Source: Paenibacillus sp. MAEPY2
GTDB lineage: Bacteria; Bacillota; Bacilli; Paenibacillales; Paenibacillaceae
Length of the DNA stretch: 64,000 nt
Reading direction: 5' to 3'
NCBI RefSeq assembly: GCF_000499205.1
Contig: NZ_AWUK01000012.1
Coordinates: forward strand, 62,001-126,000
Shown piece by piece: positions 9,006-18,145 of the stretch. The notes below the pieces were generated by a model. That model had not been told where the DNA came from, did no database searches, and worked only from the letters and a program-made list of their open reading frames with translations. The position numbers were made by a program, and so were the translations under genes. Position 1 is the first letter of the stretch, and the number at the start of each line of letters is the position of its first letter.

Positions 9006-9683
9006 CTACAGTCCGCGCTTGCGGAACCAGCTGCGAACAGCCCAGCGACGCTCCTGGCGTTTCTTATATTTTGGCAGGGAGCGATATACGTTCAGGGATT
9101 GCTCGTAGGCTTGCTTTGCATCATCAGTACGCCCAAGGGAACGGTACACCGAGCCAAGCAGATAATACGCTTCACTGGATGAGGAATGAATCTCCTGGAA
9201 CTGCTGAACGTATGCCAAAGCTTTGTCCCGGTGAGTATCCTTAAACGCACTTGCAAGTGTCAGATAAGGACGTCCATATTTTACTCTTGGATTAATATCC
9301 AGTGCCTGCAAAATATGACGCTCACCTTGTTCCGTTTGGCCCAGATGAAGTTCAGTTGTACCCAGCGCCTCCCAGTATTCGGCTGATTGCTCGTAAGGAC
9401 GTTCCAGTTCCAGCAGTAAGGCATGAGCTTCACTATACCGTTTGCGTTCAATCAACAGACGGGCCAGATCCAGCTTGGAAGAGACTTCATTTGGACTCAT
9501 GGCAAGCTGCTGCCGGAGCCGTGAGATGTTACGCATACGCTTAAGTGGCTTCATGAAGCTTGGCATCACCCCAACATAGCGACGATCCAGGAAATACAGA
9601 ATGATGAGGAAAATAAGAACTGCCAAGAATGGATTGCCTACAATCCGCCACAGCAGGCCAAAGATTAGAAATTTAATCAGCAC
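9006..9683 (-). CDS. TPR-repeat membrane protein
   Basis: The protein has 225 residues. The first 35 or so form two close hydrophobic stretches (LIFGLLW and FLAVLIFLIILYFL), so the N terminus is membrane-anchored. The rest carries tetratricopeptide repeats with the usual small and aromatic positions, for example EYWEALGTTELHLGQTEQGE and AYYLLGSVYRSLGRTDDA. TPR domains bind partner proteins. The start is GTG after a TTGGAG site, 17 bases after the stop of the TetM-like GTPase gene, so the two are probably one transcript. The partner is unknown. Confidence 0.75.
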   Translation of the reverse strand: MLIKFLIFGLLWRIVGNPFLAVLIFLIILYFLDRRYVGVMPSFMKPLKRMRNISRLRQQLAMSPNEVSSKLDLARLLIERKRYSEAHALLLELERPYEQSAEYWEALGTTELHLGQTEQGERHILQALDINPRVKYGRPYLTLASAFKDTHRDKALAYVQQFQEIHSSSSEAYYLLGSVYRSLGRTDDAKQAYEQSLNVYRSLPKYKKRQERRWAVRSWFRKRGL

Positions 9684-9700
9684 AACAAAGTCAACTCCAA

Positions 9701-11689
9701 TTATGATGTAATCGCATTTCGAACACTTAAAATATATTTGGATTGGTCCAGCGGGTTAACGCCTCTGCGTTTACGCGTGTGTGTCACATCCGAAGGACAA
9801 TCCTGATACCCGGCAAAAGAAGTGGTCAGCACTCCACGTCCGCTCGTCTCTGAACGCAGCTTCACCGGATAATCCATGGAGCTTGCCAGAGGCATACGTC
9901 CTTCGACGATGCACCTCCCGCCTCCGATGATCGGTGCTTCAAAGGTTGCCCGCATATGTACGAGATCACTGAGCGCCTTGCCTCCGTACTCCTCCGGGAC
10001 TGTTAACCGGAAATTCAGAATAGGTTCCAGCAAAGTTGTACCAGTGCTTGCCAGTCCGTCCATAATCCCCATCGGCGTGGCTACTACAAAATCCAGTGGA
10101 TGGGTATGCCAGACATGGTGCTCTCCCTCAATTAGCGTGATGCGCAGATCGGTAACTTCCCATCCTAGTAAGCCCTGAGATAACGCTTCGGGAATACGTC
10201 GCTCCACTTCATTCTGATAACGAAGCAGGAGATGATCCGTTCGGACGGTGGATGAATAGACCAGGCCGCTGCCACGGGGCAAAGGCTCCATGCTGAATCG
10301 AAGAATGGCCCAGCACGGCTTGGGCATCGTATACGCGATGAATCCCTCCCCGGAAGAACGAGGAGTTTCCTTATAGATGACGGAAGGTGGGTCGAATACG
10401 ACATCCAGTCCGAAACGACTCATCAGCAGGCTGGACAGAATTTCAAGCTGAATGGTTCCCATGACTTTAAGATGCAGTTCCCGTTCTTCAGGCAACCATT
10501 GCAGATCAAGCAGGGGATCTTCGTCTGTTAACTCCTGCAATGCCGCTACAAGGTCAGGATAACGTGCCGTGTCTTTACCGTGGACCTGCACGGTCAACAA
10601 GGGAACAGCCATCTGTGGTACAGGCGGCACACCTTCAGGGCTGCCAATAATGTCACCAACATGGGTTTCACTTAGTCCGTACAGTGCGGCGATTTGTCCG
10701 GCATGAACAGCACCCGTGTCAGCCCATTTCCGCCCATCCATCCGGCGAATCTGGGTCACTTTCTCTTCCAGCTCCCGAGTGGAGTTATAGATCGTATCCC
10801 GATTATGCACGCTGCCACCATACATGCGAACATAGGCTGTACGGCCCATCGTTTTATCCCGTTCAATTTTGAATACTACCCCGGATACCGAAGCATCTTG
10901 AGGCTGTGCAGGGGCAGGAAGAAATTCAATGATGGCATCCAGCAATTCAGTTACACCGATCCCTTTGCCCGAAGCACCATAACAAATCGGGAATACTACG
11001 CCCTGATGTACCTGTTTGCGAAATGCTTCATCCAGCAAGTGAGCAGGCAGCGTTTCACCATTAATGTAGGCTTCCATCAGATCTTCGTCCAGTTCGGCAA
11101 GTAATTCAAAAAGGCCGGGTATGGATGAAGGGGAGCCCATCACCTCTGTTTGAATCGCGTTCCAGAGGGTGTCAATACCGTCGAAGACGTCGTCATTCAT
11201 ACGATAGGATTGAATTCCGCATATGAAGGGAGAGAGACTGGAGCGGATCTGATCGATAACCGTCTCAGCAGAGGCGCCAATCCGATCCATCTTGTTAATA
11301 TAGATTAGGGTAGGAATTCCAAGCGAGCGGAGAGCATGCCAGATGGTCTCGCTCTGGGATTGAACCCCTTCTACGGCGGACACAATCAGAATGGCCCCAT
11401 CCATAACACGCAGGGATCGCTCTACTTCAGAGCTGAAATCAATATGTCCTGGTGTATCAATCAGATCAATAATTGTATCTTTCCAGATCAAAGAGGTCAT
11501 AGCCGCCTGAACGGAAATGCCTCGTTCCTTTTCAATATCCAGAGAGTCTGTTGCTGTTGTTCCGTCATCTACGCGACCTGGACTACGTACGACACCGCTT
11601 TGGAATAACATATGTTCCGTCGTTGTTGTTTTCCCTGCATCGACGTGTGCGAAGATGCCGATATTTCTGCGATTCAATTCGTTTAACAT
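9701..11689 (-). CDS. TetM/EF-G-like ribosomal-protection family GTPase
   Basis: The protein has 662 residues. GTPase motifs are complete: AHVDAGKT (14-21), the switch I region with RGISVQ, DTPGH (78-82) and NKMD (132-135). The order of EF-G-type domains matches TetM/TetO, including a domain V tail ending HTRKRRGVNPLDQSK, as in TetM. It should bind the ribosome and hydrolyse GTP. However, in the domain IV loop that carries YYSPV in TetM/TetO (around TetM residues 506-510), the aligned residues are H524, H525, V, W and H528. That loop contacts the tetracycline pocket, so tetracycline protection is not assured. Alternatives are a general elongation or rescue factor or protection against another drug. 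Confidence 0.85.
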   Translation of the reverse strand: MLNELNRRNIGIFAHVDAGKTTTTEHMLFQSGVVRSPGRVDDGTTATDSLDIEKERGISVQAAMTSLIWKDTIIDLIDTPGHIDFSSEVERSLRVMDGAILIVSAVEGVQSQSETIWHALRSLGIPTLIYINKMDRIGASAETVIDQIRSSLSPFICGIQSYRMNDDVFDGIDTLWNAIQTEVMGSPSSIPGLFELLAELDEDLMEAYINGETLPAHLLDEAFRKQVHQGVVFPICYGASGKGIGVTELLDAIIEFLPAPAQPQDASVSGVVFKIERDKTMGRTAYVRMYGGSVHNRDTIYNSTRELEEKVTQIRRMDGRKWADTGAVHAGQIAALYGLSETHVGDIIGSPEGVPPVPQMAVPLLTVQVHGKDTARYPDLVAALQELTDEDPLLDLQWLPEERELHLKVMGTIQLEILSSLLMSRFGLDVVFDPPSVIYKETPRSSGEGFIAYTMPKPCWAILRFSMEPLPRGSGLVYSSTVRTDHLLLRYQNEVERRIPEALSQGLLGWEVTDLRITLIEGEHHVWHTHPLDFVVATPMGIMDGLASTGTTLLEPILNFRLTVPEEYGGKALSDLVHMRATFEAPIIGGGRCIVEGRMPLASSMDYPVKLRSETSGRGVLTTSFAGYQDCPSDVTHTRKRRGVNPLDQSKYILSVRNAITS

Positions 11690-11825
11690 GGGATGTAAGG
11701 CTCCTCTGGCAGCAGAAACACATCGTTTCCGACATTGTAATTCAGTATTATATCATACCACATGGAGTGTATGGAAGAATATGTTACACTCAGACAATTC
11801 TCTACATTTCAGGATGGCATGACAA

Positions 11826-12707
11826 TCACATTTGATCCTGACTCTTCATGGTTTTACGGTAGGCAGCTGGTGTGGTGCCCGTCTGCTTCTTGAATTGTCG
11901 ATAAAAATGGGGCAGACTCTCAAAGCCGCAGGCATCGGCAACAACGGCCATCGTGTCATCACTTCGAAGCAGATGCTCTTTCGCCATAATGACCCGGCGA
12001 GCCAAGGCATAGTCCGTTAACGTCATGCCAGTATACCTTTTGAATGCACGACTGAAGTGAGCCGGAGATACGGCTGCCTGCCGTGCCAGTTCCGGCAAGG
12101 AAAGACCACTGCGGAGCTCTTCGTCCATATGGGCCAGTGTAGAGGCTAACCAGCCTGGTCCAGGAACGCTTTTGACAGGACTTGCCGGACCGGCTGCCTC
12201 CAATCGCTCCAAATCAATAAGTAAGAGCTGCAACCGCAGCAGTGCTGCGTGAGCACTCAAGTGATGGTCCAACTGAAATTCTGCATGAATGTCGTCAATG
12301 AGCGCAGCAACCTGGGTTTGTTCCTTGGCATCCAGATGCCTTTTGTATACCCTGCGCTTACGACAGCGTTCAAATAGAGAGAGCATGGCTGATGCACTGC
12401 CTCCCGCTGTGGATGCTAGTAATCCTGGACTGAAGAATAAGGCCGACGAAGTCACCGGATTCCCGGCATCCGGCAATGCACGATGTACCGTGCTGCCTGG
12501 AATGATGAACAAATCGCCCTCCTGCATATCTTCAAGACCGGTATCAATGAAAATGGTGCCCTTACCCCGATATACATAAATAATTTCATGCCAGTCATGA
12601 AGATGATCCGGCAGCTCGTTCTGGGGGGACTTGGTATCTGCATACACCAGACGAAAGGGTATCCCCGATTCCGCCTGAATGGTCTTACGAACGGGCGAAC
12701 GTTCCAT
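11826..12707 (-). CDS. AraC family regulator with N-terminal cupin
   Basis: The protein has 293 residues. The N-terminal half has a cupin sugar-sensing pattern (HDWHEIIYVYRGKGTIFID, then LFIIPGSTVHR). The C-terminal half holds two helix-turn-helix motifs: LPELARQAAVSPAHFSRAFKR and the signature ending ACGFESLPHFYRQFKK. The start at 12707 is chosen because AAAGGAG lies upstream. It is divergent from uxaB with about 200 bases between, so it is a candidate regulator of galacturonate use; this is inferred from position only. Confidence 0.85.
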   Translation of the reverse strand: MERSPVRKTIQAESGIPFRLVYADTKSPQNELPDHLHDWHEIIYVYRGKGTIFIDTGLEDMQEGDLFIIPGSTVHRALPDAGNPVTSSALFFSPGLLASTAGGSASAMLSLFERCRKRRVYKRHLDAKEQTQVAALIDDIHAEFQLDHHLSAHAALLRLQLLLIDLERLEAAGPASPVKSVPGPGWLASTLAHMDEELRSGLSLPELARQAAVSPAHFSRAFKRYTGMTLTDYALARRVIMAKEHLLRSDDTMAVVADACGFESLPHFYRQFKKQTGTTPAAYRKTMKSQDQM

Positions 12708-12810
12708 TCTATCTCCTTTCGAAACATTGATCACAGAAATGATAGTACACCTGGTCATGAAAGAGTACATTTACCGCAATATAAGCAATTAAATTTCCTT
12801 TTATTGATGA

Positions 12811-12834
12811 TACAATGAATTTAAAGCGTTTTCA
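12811..12834 (+). promoter_or_regulatory. Candidate -10 box and cre site before uxaB
   Basis: TACAAT (12811-12816) is a plausible -10 box, with only a weak -35. Just downstream, TTAAAGCGTTTTCA (12821-12834) matches 13 of 14 positions of the cre consensus TGWNANCGNTNWCA. Its position over the transcription start would suit CcpA repression of uxaBA in the presence of preferred sugars; a LacI-type uronate repressor could use a similar site. Confidence 0.55.
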
Positions 12835-12908
12835 ATGGAAGTATAGGAGGCTGTATGGCGTGCAGCGGGACATCTAAATATGACAATAAAACGATGAGGT
12901 GAGTGTTC

Positions 12909-14423
12909 ATGTCGGCGAGCACGAAAAGACCAGGGCTAAAGCTGAATCTGCTCGGAAGTGATAGCCAGCGCAAGTGCAAAGAAGTGATGGAACGTCCCGT
13001 AAAGGTACTGCAGATTGGGGAAGGCAACTTTTTGCGTGGGTTTGCAGACTGGATGCTTCATGAGAGTGCGAGACAAGGTAAATTCCATGGCAGTGTTGCT
13101 GTGACCCAGCCTCGGCCTGGGGGAAAGGCTAAGCTGGAACAAATTCGTAATCAGGACGGATTGTATACGATGATTACCCGAGGTCTTTCACAGGGAAAAG
13201 CGGTGGAACGCACGGAAATGATCTCGATTTTTTCACAGTGTATTAACCCTTACGAAGAATGGCAGGATTTTCTGAGGCTTGCGGAATTGCCTTCCCTGGA
13301 GTTTGTCATCTCCAATACAACCGAGTCGGGATTGAAGTATACGTACTCGGAGTACTTGCAGGGTGAACCAGTACAATCGTTTCCGGGTAAATTGACGGTC
13401 TTTCTGCATCACCGTTATCTGCGGTTTGATGGGGACCCATCCAGAGGATTGATTCACCTGCCGTGTGAGCTGCTTGAAGGCAATGGGGATGTACTGCGCA
13501 GTTGTGTACTGCGGCATAGTGAGGATTTTAGTTATTCTGAGGGCTTTCGTTCATGGATTGAAAATCATAACTTGTTTTTGAACAATCTGGTTGACCGGAT
13601 TGTCACGGGTGCACCGACCAAGGAAGAAGCCGATTCCCTGACCAATCGTTGGGGGTATGAGGATCAACTGATCAATACGGCAGAGCCGTATCATTTCTGG
13701 GCCATTCAGGCAGATGAAGCACTGGACAAAAAACTGCCCTTGAAACAGGCGGGACTCAACGTACACTGGGTGAAGGATCTGAAACCTTTTCAGCTGCGCA
13801 AGGTTCGTATTCTTAATGGTGCTCATACACTCATGTCATCGCTCGGCATTCTGCAAGGCAAGGACCATGTAAGAGAGACAATGGAAGACCCGGAGTTTGG
13901 CTCATGGGTCAGAGAAGCGGTACATCAGGAGATTGTGCCTGCACTGGATATGCCGGATCATAACTTGGATGAGTACGCATCAGAAGTGTTTGAACGATTT
14001 CTCAATCCGTATATTAATCACAAGCTGCAGGATATTGCATTAAATACAGTAGGAAAATTCAAGGTTCGTGTGCTGCCTACACTGATGGCTTATAAGCAAA
14101 AACAGGGAAACTGGCCTCTTCGGCTTGTGAAAGGTTTTGCGGGATTGTTGTGTCTTTATCGCCCGATGAACACGCCAGACGGTTATATGGGACAACGACT
14201 GAACGGTGAGTCCGTCCTGCTTCGGGATGATGTCGATGTATTGGCTGCACTCGCCGAGCATTGGGACAGTTATGAGCCACTGAAGAAGGATAAGCAGCAA
14301 TTAGACCGCCGTGTAGCTGCCGTATTGTCTGATGTATCGATTTGGGGAGAAAATCTGGATGATCGAGAGGGACTTCGCGAAGCACTCGTTCACGAAATAG
14401 GTCTGTTGGAAGGTGAGAGTTGA
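12909..14423 (+). CDS. uxaB: Tagaturonate reductase (altronate oxidoreductase)
   Basis: The protein has 504 residues, the usual length of UxaB in the mannitol/fructuronate dehydrogenase family. It catalyses NADH-dependent reduction of D-tagaturonate to D-altronate in galacturonate breakdown. The N-terminal part has the nucleotide-binding start VLQIGEGNFLRGFADWML, and the C-terminal domain has the family segment KVRILNGAHTLMSSLG with the conserved Lys and Asn-Gly-x-His residues. ATG 12909 follows GAGGTGAG. The stop shares a base with the start of uxaA, so the two are translationally coupled. UxaC (isomerase) is not in the window. Confidence 0.93.
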   Translation: MSASTKRPGLKLNLLGSDSQRKCKEVMERPVKVLQIGEGNFLRGFADWMLHESARQGKFHGSVAVTQPRPGGKAKLEQIRNQDGLYTMITRGLSQGKAVERTEMISIFSQCINPYEEWQDFLRLAELPSLEFVISNTTESGLKYTYSEYLQGEPVQSFPGKLTVFLHHRYLRFDGDPSRGLIHLPCELLEGNGDVLRSCVLRHSEDFSYSEGFRSWIENHNLFLNNLVDRIVTGAPTKEEADSLTNRWGYEDQLINTAEPYHFWAIQADEALDKKLPLKQAGLNVHWVKDLKPFQLRKVRILNGAHTLMSSLGILQGKDHVRETMEDPEFGSWVREAVHQEIVPALDMPDHNLDEYASEVFERFLNPYINHKLQDIALNTVGKFKVRVLPTLMAYKQKQGNWPLRLVKGFAGLLCLYRPMNTPDGYMGQRLNGESVLLRDDVDVLAALAEHWDSYEPLKKDKQQLDRRVAAVLSDVSIWGENLDDREGLREALVHEIGLLEGES

Positions 14424-15937
14424 TGAACACAACCCATACAATTAATGACTGGATTGCAATTCAGCCGCAGGATGATGTCATTATAGCCATTCGAGATTAT
14501 GTAAAAGGGGAAAGCATCACGCTGCCAGACAGCTCTACTTTTACACTAAGGGATGATGTGCCTAAAGGCCATAAAATTGCTGTGCATACCCTCGCACCGG
14601 GCGAGTATGTGATGAAATATGGATTTTCCATCGGGATAGCCAAAGAACAGATTGAGCAGGGAAGCTGGATTCATAGCCACAATCTGAAAACAGGACTTCA
14701 CGGATTGCTGGAATATCAGTATCAGCCAGCACCACCTGTTCAGACGGACATGCCTCCGGAACATTTACGGTCCTTCGATGGATATTTGCGACCTAACGGT
14801 GAAGCAGGTATCCGTAATGAAATCTGGATTGTCAATACGGTTGGCTGCATTAATAAAGTATGTGAAGCACTGGCTCGTATGGGGCAGTCCCAGTTCGGCA
14901 GCAGGGTGGATGGAGTTTACCACTTCCCGCATCCGTTCGGCTGCTCGCAGCTGGGAGATGACCTGAAATATACGCAGCAGGTGTTGGCTTCCTTGGTCGA
15001 GCACCCGAATGCTGGCGGTGTGCTGGTTATTGGGTTGGGATGCGAAAACAATCAGGTAGATCAGTTCCGCGAATGTATTGCACCGGAATACCAAGGGAAA
15101 GTGCGGTTTCTCAAAGCGCAGGAAACGGATGACGAGCTTGAAGAAGGACTGCGTCTAATGGAAGAGCTAGTGGAGCTTGTTGAACATGAAGAGCGTCAGC
15201 CGCTGCCTCTGAGCAAGCTCAAAATTGGATTGAAGTGCGGTGGCTCGGACGGTTTATCAGGGATTACGGCAAATCCACTAGTGGGCTCCGTTTCAGATAT
15301 GCTGGTTGCTGCAGGAGGCACAGCCATATTGACCGAAGTTCCCGAGATGTTTGGTGCGGAGACTATTCTGATGAATCGGGCGGCCAGTGAGCAGGTATTT
15401 GATGATTTGGTAGACTTGGTGAATGGCTTCAAGCAATACTTTGTGAACCACGGTCAGAATATATATGAAAATCCTTCACCAGGGAACAAAGCAGGGGGCA
15501 TTACCACGCTGGAAGAAAAGTCTTTGGGATGTACGCAAAAGGGAGGGCGCTCTGCCGTAGTTGATGTGCTTCGTTATGGTAAACGTGTCACTCAAACCGG
15601 CCTGAATATTGTGGAAGCCCCGGGCAATGACCTCGTGTCTGTTACGGCACTGTCTGCTGCGGGTGCACATATTGTCCTCTTCACAACAGGTCGCGGAACG
15701 CCGTTTGGAGGCCCGGTGCCTACGGTCAAGATTGCCACCCAATCGGATCTCGCGAATCGAAAAAAACACTGGATCGATTTTAACGCGGGTCAACTGCTGG
15801 AAGGAAAGACGATGGAAGATGTGAAAGTACAGCTGTTCAGCCAACTGATCGATATTGCTTCAGGACGGGCGCATACGCTCAGCGAGCAGCATGGATTTCG
15901 GGAAATTGCGATTTTCAAGGATGGGGTCATTCTGTAA
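14423..15937 (+). CDS. uxaA: Altronate dehydratase
   Basis: The protein has 504 residues. It dehydrates D-altronate to 2-keto-3-deoxygluconate, the step after UxaB. The N-terminal SAF domain (about residues 1-95) is followed by the large catalytic domain with RNEIWIVNTVGCINK, FPHPFGCSQLGDD, GLGCENNQ, LKCGGSDGLSG and the later GTPFGGPVPTVK segment, all typical of the UxaA/GarD family with its Fe2+ ligands. The start ATG at 14423 uses GGAAGGTGAG inside the end of uxaB. Co-transcribed with uxaB under the cre-like element. Confidence 0.94.
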   Translation: MNTTHTINDWIAIQPQDDVIIAIRDYVKGESITLPDSSTFTLRDDVPKGHKIAVHTLAPGEYVMKYGFSIGIAKEQIEQGSWIHSHNLKTGLHGLLEYQYQPAPPVQTDMPPEHLRSFDGYLRPNGEAGIRNEIWIVNTVGCINKVCEALARMGQSQFGSRVDGVYHFPHPFGCSQLGDDLKYTQQVLASLVEHPNAGGVLVIGLGCENNQVDQFRECIAPEYQGKVRFLKAQETDDELEEGLRLMEELVELVEHEERQPLPLSKLKIGLKCGGSDGLSGITANPLVGSVSDMLVAAGGTAILTEVPEMFGAETILMNRAASEQVFDDLVDLVNGFKQYFVNHGQNIYENPSPGNKAGGITTLEEKSLGCTQKGGRSAVVDVLRYGKRVTQTGLNIVEAPGNDLVSVTALSAAGAHIVLFTTGRGTPFGGPVPTVKIATQSDLANRKKHWIDFNAGQLLEGKTMEDVKVQLFSQLIDIASGRAHTLSEQHGFREIAIFKDGVIL

Positions 15938-15993
15938 TCCGGATTCGGTCCGTTGCCATGCAATTAGACTCATCCATCATCAACATATACCGC

Positions 15994-16029
15994 AAATCCC
16001 GGCGGCTTCTTCTTCGGCTTCCGGGATTT
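15994..16029 (+). terminator. Hairpin after uxaA
   Basis: AAATCCCGG (15994-16002) pairs with CCGGGATTT (16021-16029). The loop is 18 bases and itself purine/pyrimidine repetitive. No T run follows, so efficiency is uncertain. The minus-strand gene ends just beyond at 16054. Confidence 0.5.
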
Positions 16030-16053
16030 GTCGTATACACATATTTCAATCAA

Positions 16054-16737
16054 TCAATTCATGGCAAAGGCTTTTTTGATTTTGGTCAGTGCAGCCGCAG
16101 AAGCATGTTTCTCCAATTGATTCAGCAGGAGTTTGCTCGCGTCTGCAACGCTTCCCTCAAACGGTTTAATTCCTTGACGCTTCATCCAATAGCCCGAGGT
16201 CTCATAAGCAGAGCTGTTCCAGGCGACCTTGCCTTCAGCTAGGCCTTCTTTTTCCTTGGTGCCACAGATGACAATGGCGCCAGCACTCTGGAGGTCCAGC
16301 AGTCCCTGGTCAAATGCTTTTTTGTCCTCTTTGGCTCCAAAACCTGCCTGTGAACGTAATTTACGACCATCCATACCTTCGTGCTCCTCAATTTGTTCAT
16401 ACAGTTTGAATGCTTCACGAGAGATCAAACCCGCATCATACTGTTCTTCCATGACTCTGGAGTCCGCTAGCAGGCGATGCACCCAAGGGAAATATTCGCG
16501 TGAGACCAGGATAGCTTTCTTTTTGACAAATTTTCCATAGGCAGCGATCCCTTCCTCGGCCAGACGTGAACGCCACAACCAGGGATCAAGATCGTTATCC
16601 TTGTGCCAGTTTTCTTTAGGAGTAATGGAGGACAGTGACGGGTATTCAGGGAATAAAGGTGCGAGCGGGAGCAGTCCCACAGCTTCTATTCGCTGAATAG
16701 CTTCTTCGTAAGTTACGATGGATTCATTCTCATTCAT
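16054..16737 (-). CDS. AlkZ-related protein of unknown function
   Basis: The protein has 227 residues from the ATG at 16737, with AAAGGAGG about 13 bases upstream. It is soluble. Recognisable segments are the proline-rich GLLPLAPLFPEYPSLSS near the N terminus, then DLDPWLWRSRLAEEGIAAYG and KFVKKKAILVSREYFPW. These resemble a Firmicute family that databases name AlkZ-related, from its link to HTH_42 DNA glycosylases; that recall is from memory. No catalytic motif is certain. It is followed in the same direction from the WYL regulator gene, 20 bases apart, so the regulator may control or share a transcript with it. Confidence 0.6.
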   Translation of the reverse strand: MNENESIVTYEEAIQRIEAVGLLPLAPLFPEYPSLSSITPKENWHKDNDLDPWLWRSRLAEEGIAAYGKFVKKKAILVSREYFPWVHRLLADSRVMEEQYDAGLISREAFKLYEQIEEHEGMDGRKLRSQAGFGAKEDKKAFDQGLLDLQSAGAIVICGTKEKEGLAEGKVAWNSSAYETSGYWMKRQGIKPFEGSVADASKLLLNQLEKHASAAALTKIKKAFAMN

Positions 16738-16757
16738 TGAATTCGGCAACCTCCTTT

Positions 16758-17729
16758 TTAGCTTGTGCTGAAACGATTATGGTTGGAAGCGAGATACATC
16801 TGGCTTACTTCCTCGGCATGTTGGCGAATCTCGGAGCGAAGGTTTTCGGGTTCAAGTACTTCTGCCTCACGTCCAAGTCGATAAAAGAATCTTACGGCCC
16901 ATGCCCACTCACCTGGAGGGCACAAAAAGGAAAGTTCCCAGACATCGGGAGCAATTTCGGTCATCTGTTCGCCAATATGCTTGTCCTGTTCTGCCTCAAT
17001 CATTCCGCTGTAACTCAAACGTGCCGTAACGCGCGTTGGAGAACGTTCGGGAGATTTCGTTTTGCTGCGCTGCCGTTCAGCCTCTTCAGCCAGCTTTTGT
17101 GATTCGATCAGCTCAACCGGCTTAACGTCCAGAATGCGGTCTGCCCTGAACAGGCGCTGTTCACCATGCTCCTCCGAATACGCTTCACAATACCAGAAAC
17201 CGGCAGAAGCATAGATTCGAATAGGGCAGACCGTTAGCCAGCGTTGACGAGAAGCAGATCGGTATAACATACGCAGCCACCCTTGTTCCGGGATACAAGC
17301 CAAAAGCGGTTCCAGATGATGAAGGATGTAGTTCCGCTCCGGAACGTCATGTTTCAGTTGTTTGAGCATGGGATCCATTCTTGCCTTGACATCATCCGGG
17401 ATAATACTTTTGATCTTGTCCATTAATGTCCAGCGTTTCTCTTGAAAAGGGGTATCTGCGTAATGGCTTAGGCCTTCGAGAGCAAAGATGAGAGTAGCTG
17501 CTTCAACCGGGTCCAATTGCAGTGGGGGCAGTACATACCCCTCCATAAGTCTGAAGCCGCCTCCGGGACCGGAGATAGCAATGATCGGGACATGCATCTC
17601 GGAGAGTGATTGGATATCCCGCAGGATGGTACGACGGGAAACTTCAAACTTTTCCGCAAGTGAATGTGCCGTTTCGTGACCGTTCTGCAATGCCATAACG
17701 ATGGCGGCAAGCCGATTTGTTCTATTCAT
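16758..17729 (-). CDS. WYL-domain transcriptional regulator (YafY/DeoR-like)
   Basis: The protein has 323 residues. The N-terminal HTH_11 domain reads HSLAEKFEVSRRTILRDIQSL, followed by an acidic hinge and a middle WYL domain with the strand pattern RQRWLTVCPIRIYASAGFWYCEAY, then a C-terminal WCX-type extension. These regulators sense ligands or nucleic acid through the WYL fold. The start at 17729 begins MNRTNRLAAIV after an ACGGAGTG site; longer in-frame starts lack one. It precedes the AlkZ-related gene by 20 bases on the same strand. Confidence 0.85.
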   Translation of the reverse strand: MNRTNRLAAIVMALQNGHETAHSLAEKFEVSRRTILRDIQSLSEMHVPIIAISGPGGGFRLMEGYVLPPLQLDPVEAATLIFALEGLSHYADTPFQEKRWTLMDKIKSIIPDDVKARMDPMLKQLKHDVPERNYILHHLEPLLACIPEQGWLRMLYRSASRQRWLTVCPIRIYASAGFWYCEAYSEEHGEQRLFRADRILDVKPVELIESQKLAEEAERQRSKTKSPERSPTRVTARLSYSGMIEAEQDKHIGEQMTEIAPDVWELSFLCPPGEWAWAVRFFYRLGREAEVLEPENLRSEIRQHAEEVSQMYLASNHNRFSTS

Positions 17730-18145
17730 GTCAGCCACTCCGTTTCGAGGGTTGCGCCGCTGGAAAGGATGCTGGAGTGTTCCTCTCATTGTAGCAGTGT
17801 ATAAGTGACATTATGGTTGTCACCAATAATTTCGCAGCATGATATTAATTATTCCATATACAGTGCAGCGCCTGCTTTCAGAGGGTCGCTTCCTTTTCCC
17901 GGCGGGGCGTCGTTAAAATGTGTGTCTCGTCCAATTCGCTTCGCTTCTCGGTATTTCCTTCTAACCGAGAACCTCACAAATAATGACAAAAACCCGTATC
18001 CGGTCTAAACGGATACGGGAAGTAGCAGATTGAAACAGGTTCAATCCTATAATACTTCAAATTTTAACAATTGACACTCATTTAAGCTACAAATATGAAT
18101 CAACGCGATTTGCGTGTAACATGTTGTATCATCGGTTTTCCAAAA
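17730..18145. other. Intergenic region between WYL regulator and GH42 gene
   Basis: This 416-base stretch holds the promoter side of the WYL regulator gene (right of 17729) and the terminator of the GH42 gene at 17986-18019. No convincing gene or other element is seen in the rest. Confidence 0.5.
17986..18019 (-). terminator. Terminator of the GH42 beta-galactosidase gene
   Basis: Read on the minus strand, CCCGTATCCG and CGGATACGGG form a perfect 10-base stem with a seven-base loop, followed by TTTTTG. Confidence 0.85.

Noticed and set aside
9701-11689. Calling this gene a tetracycline resistance determinant
   Set aside because: The family likeness is clear, but the loop that acts on the drug site is changed, and there is no mobile element or other resistance gene nearby. 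Resistance is not supported by sequence alone.
16054-16737. True AlkZ/YcaQ DNA glycosylase
   Set aside because: The protein is about half the length of that family and its glycosylase motif could not be identified; only a loose relation is proposed.
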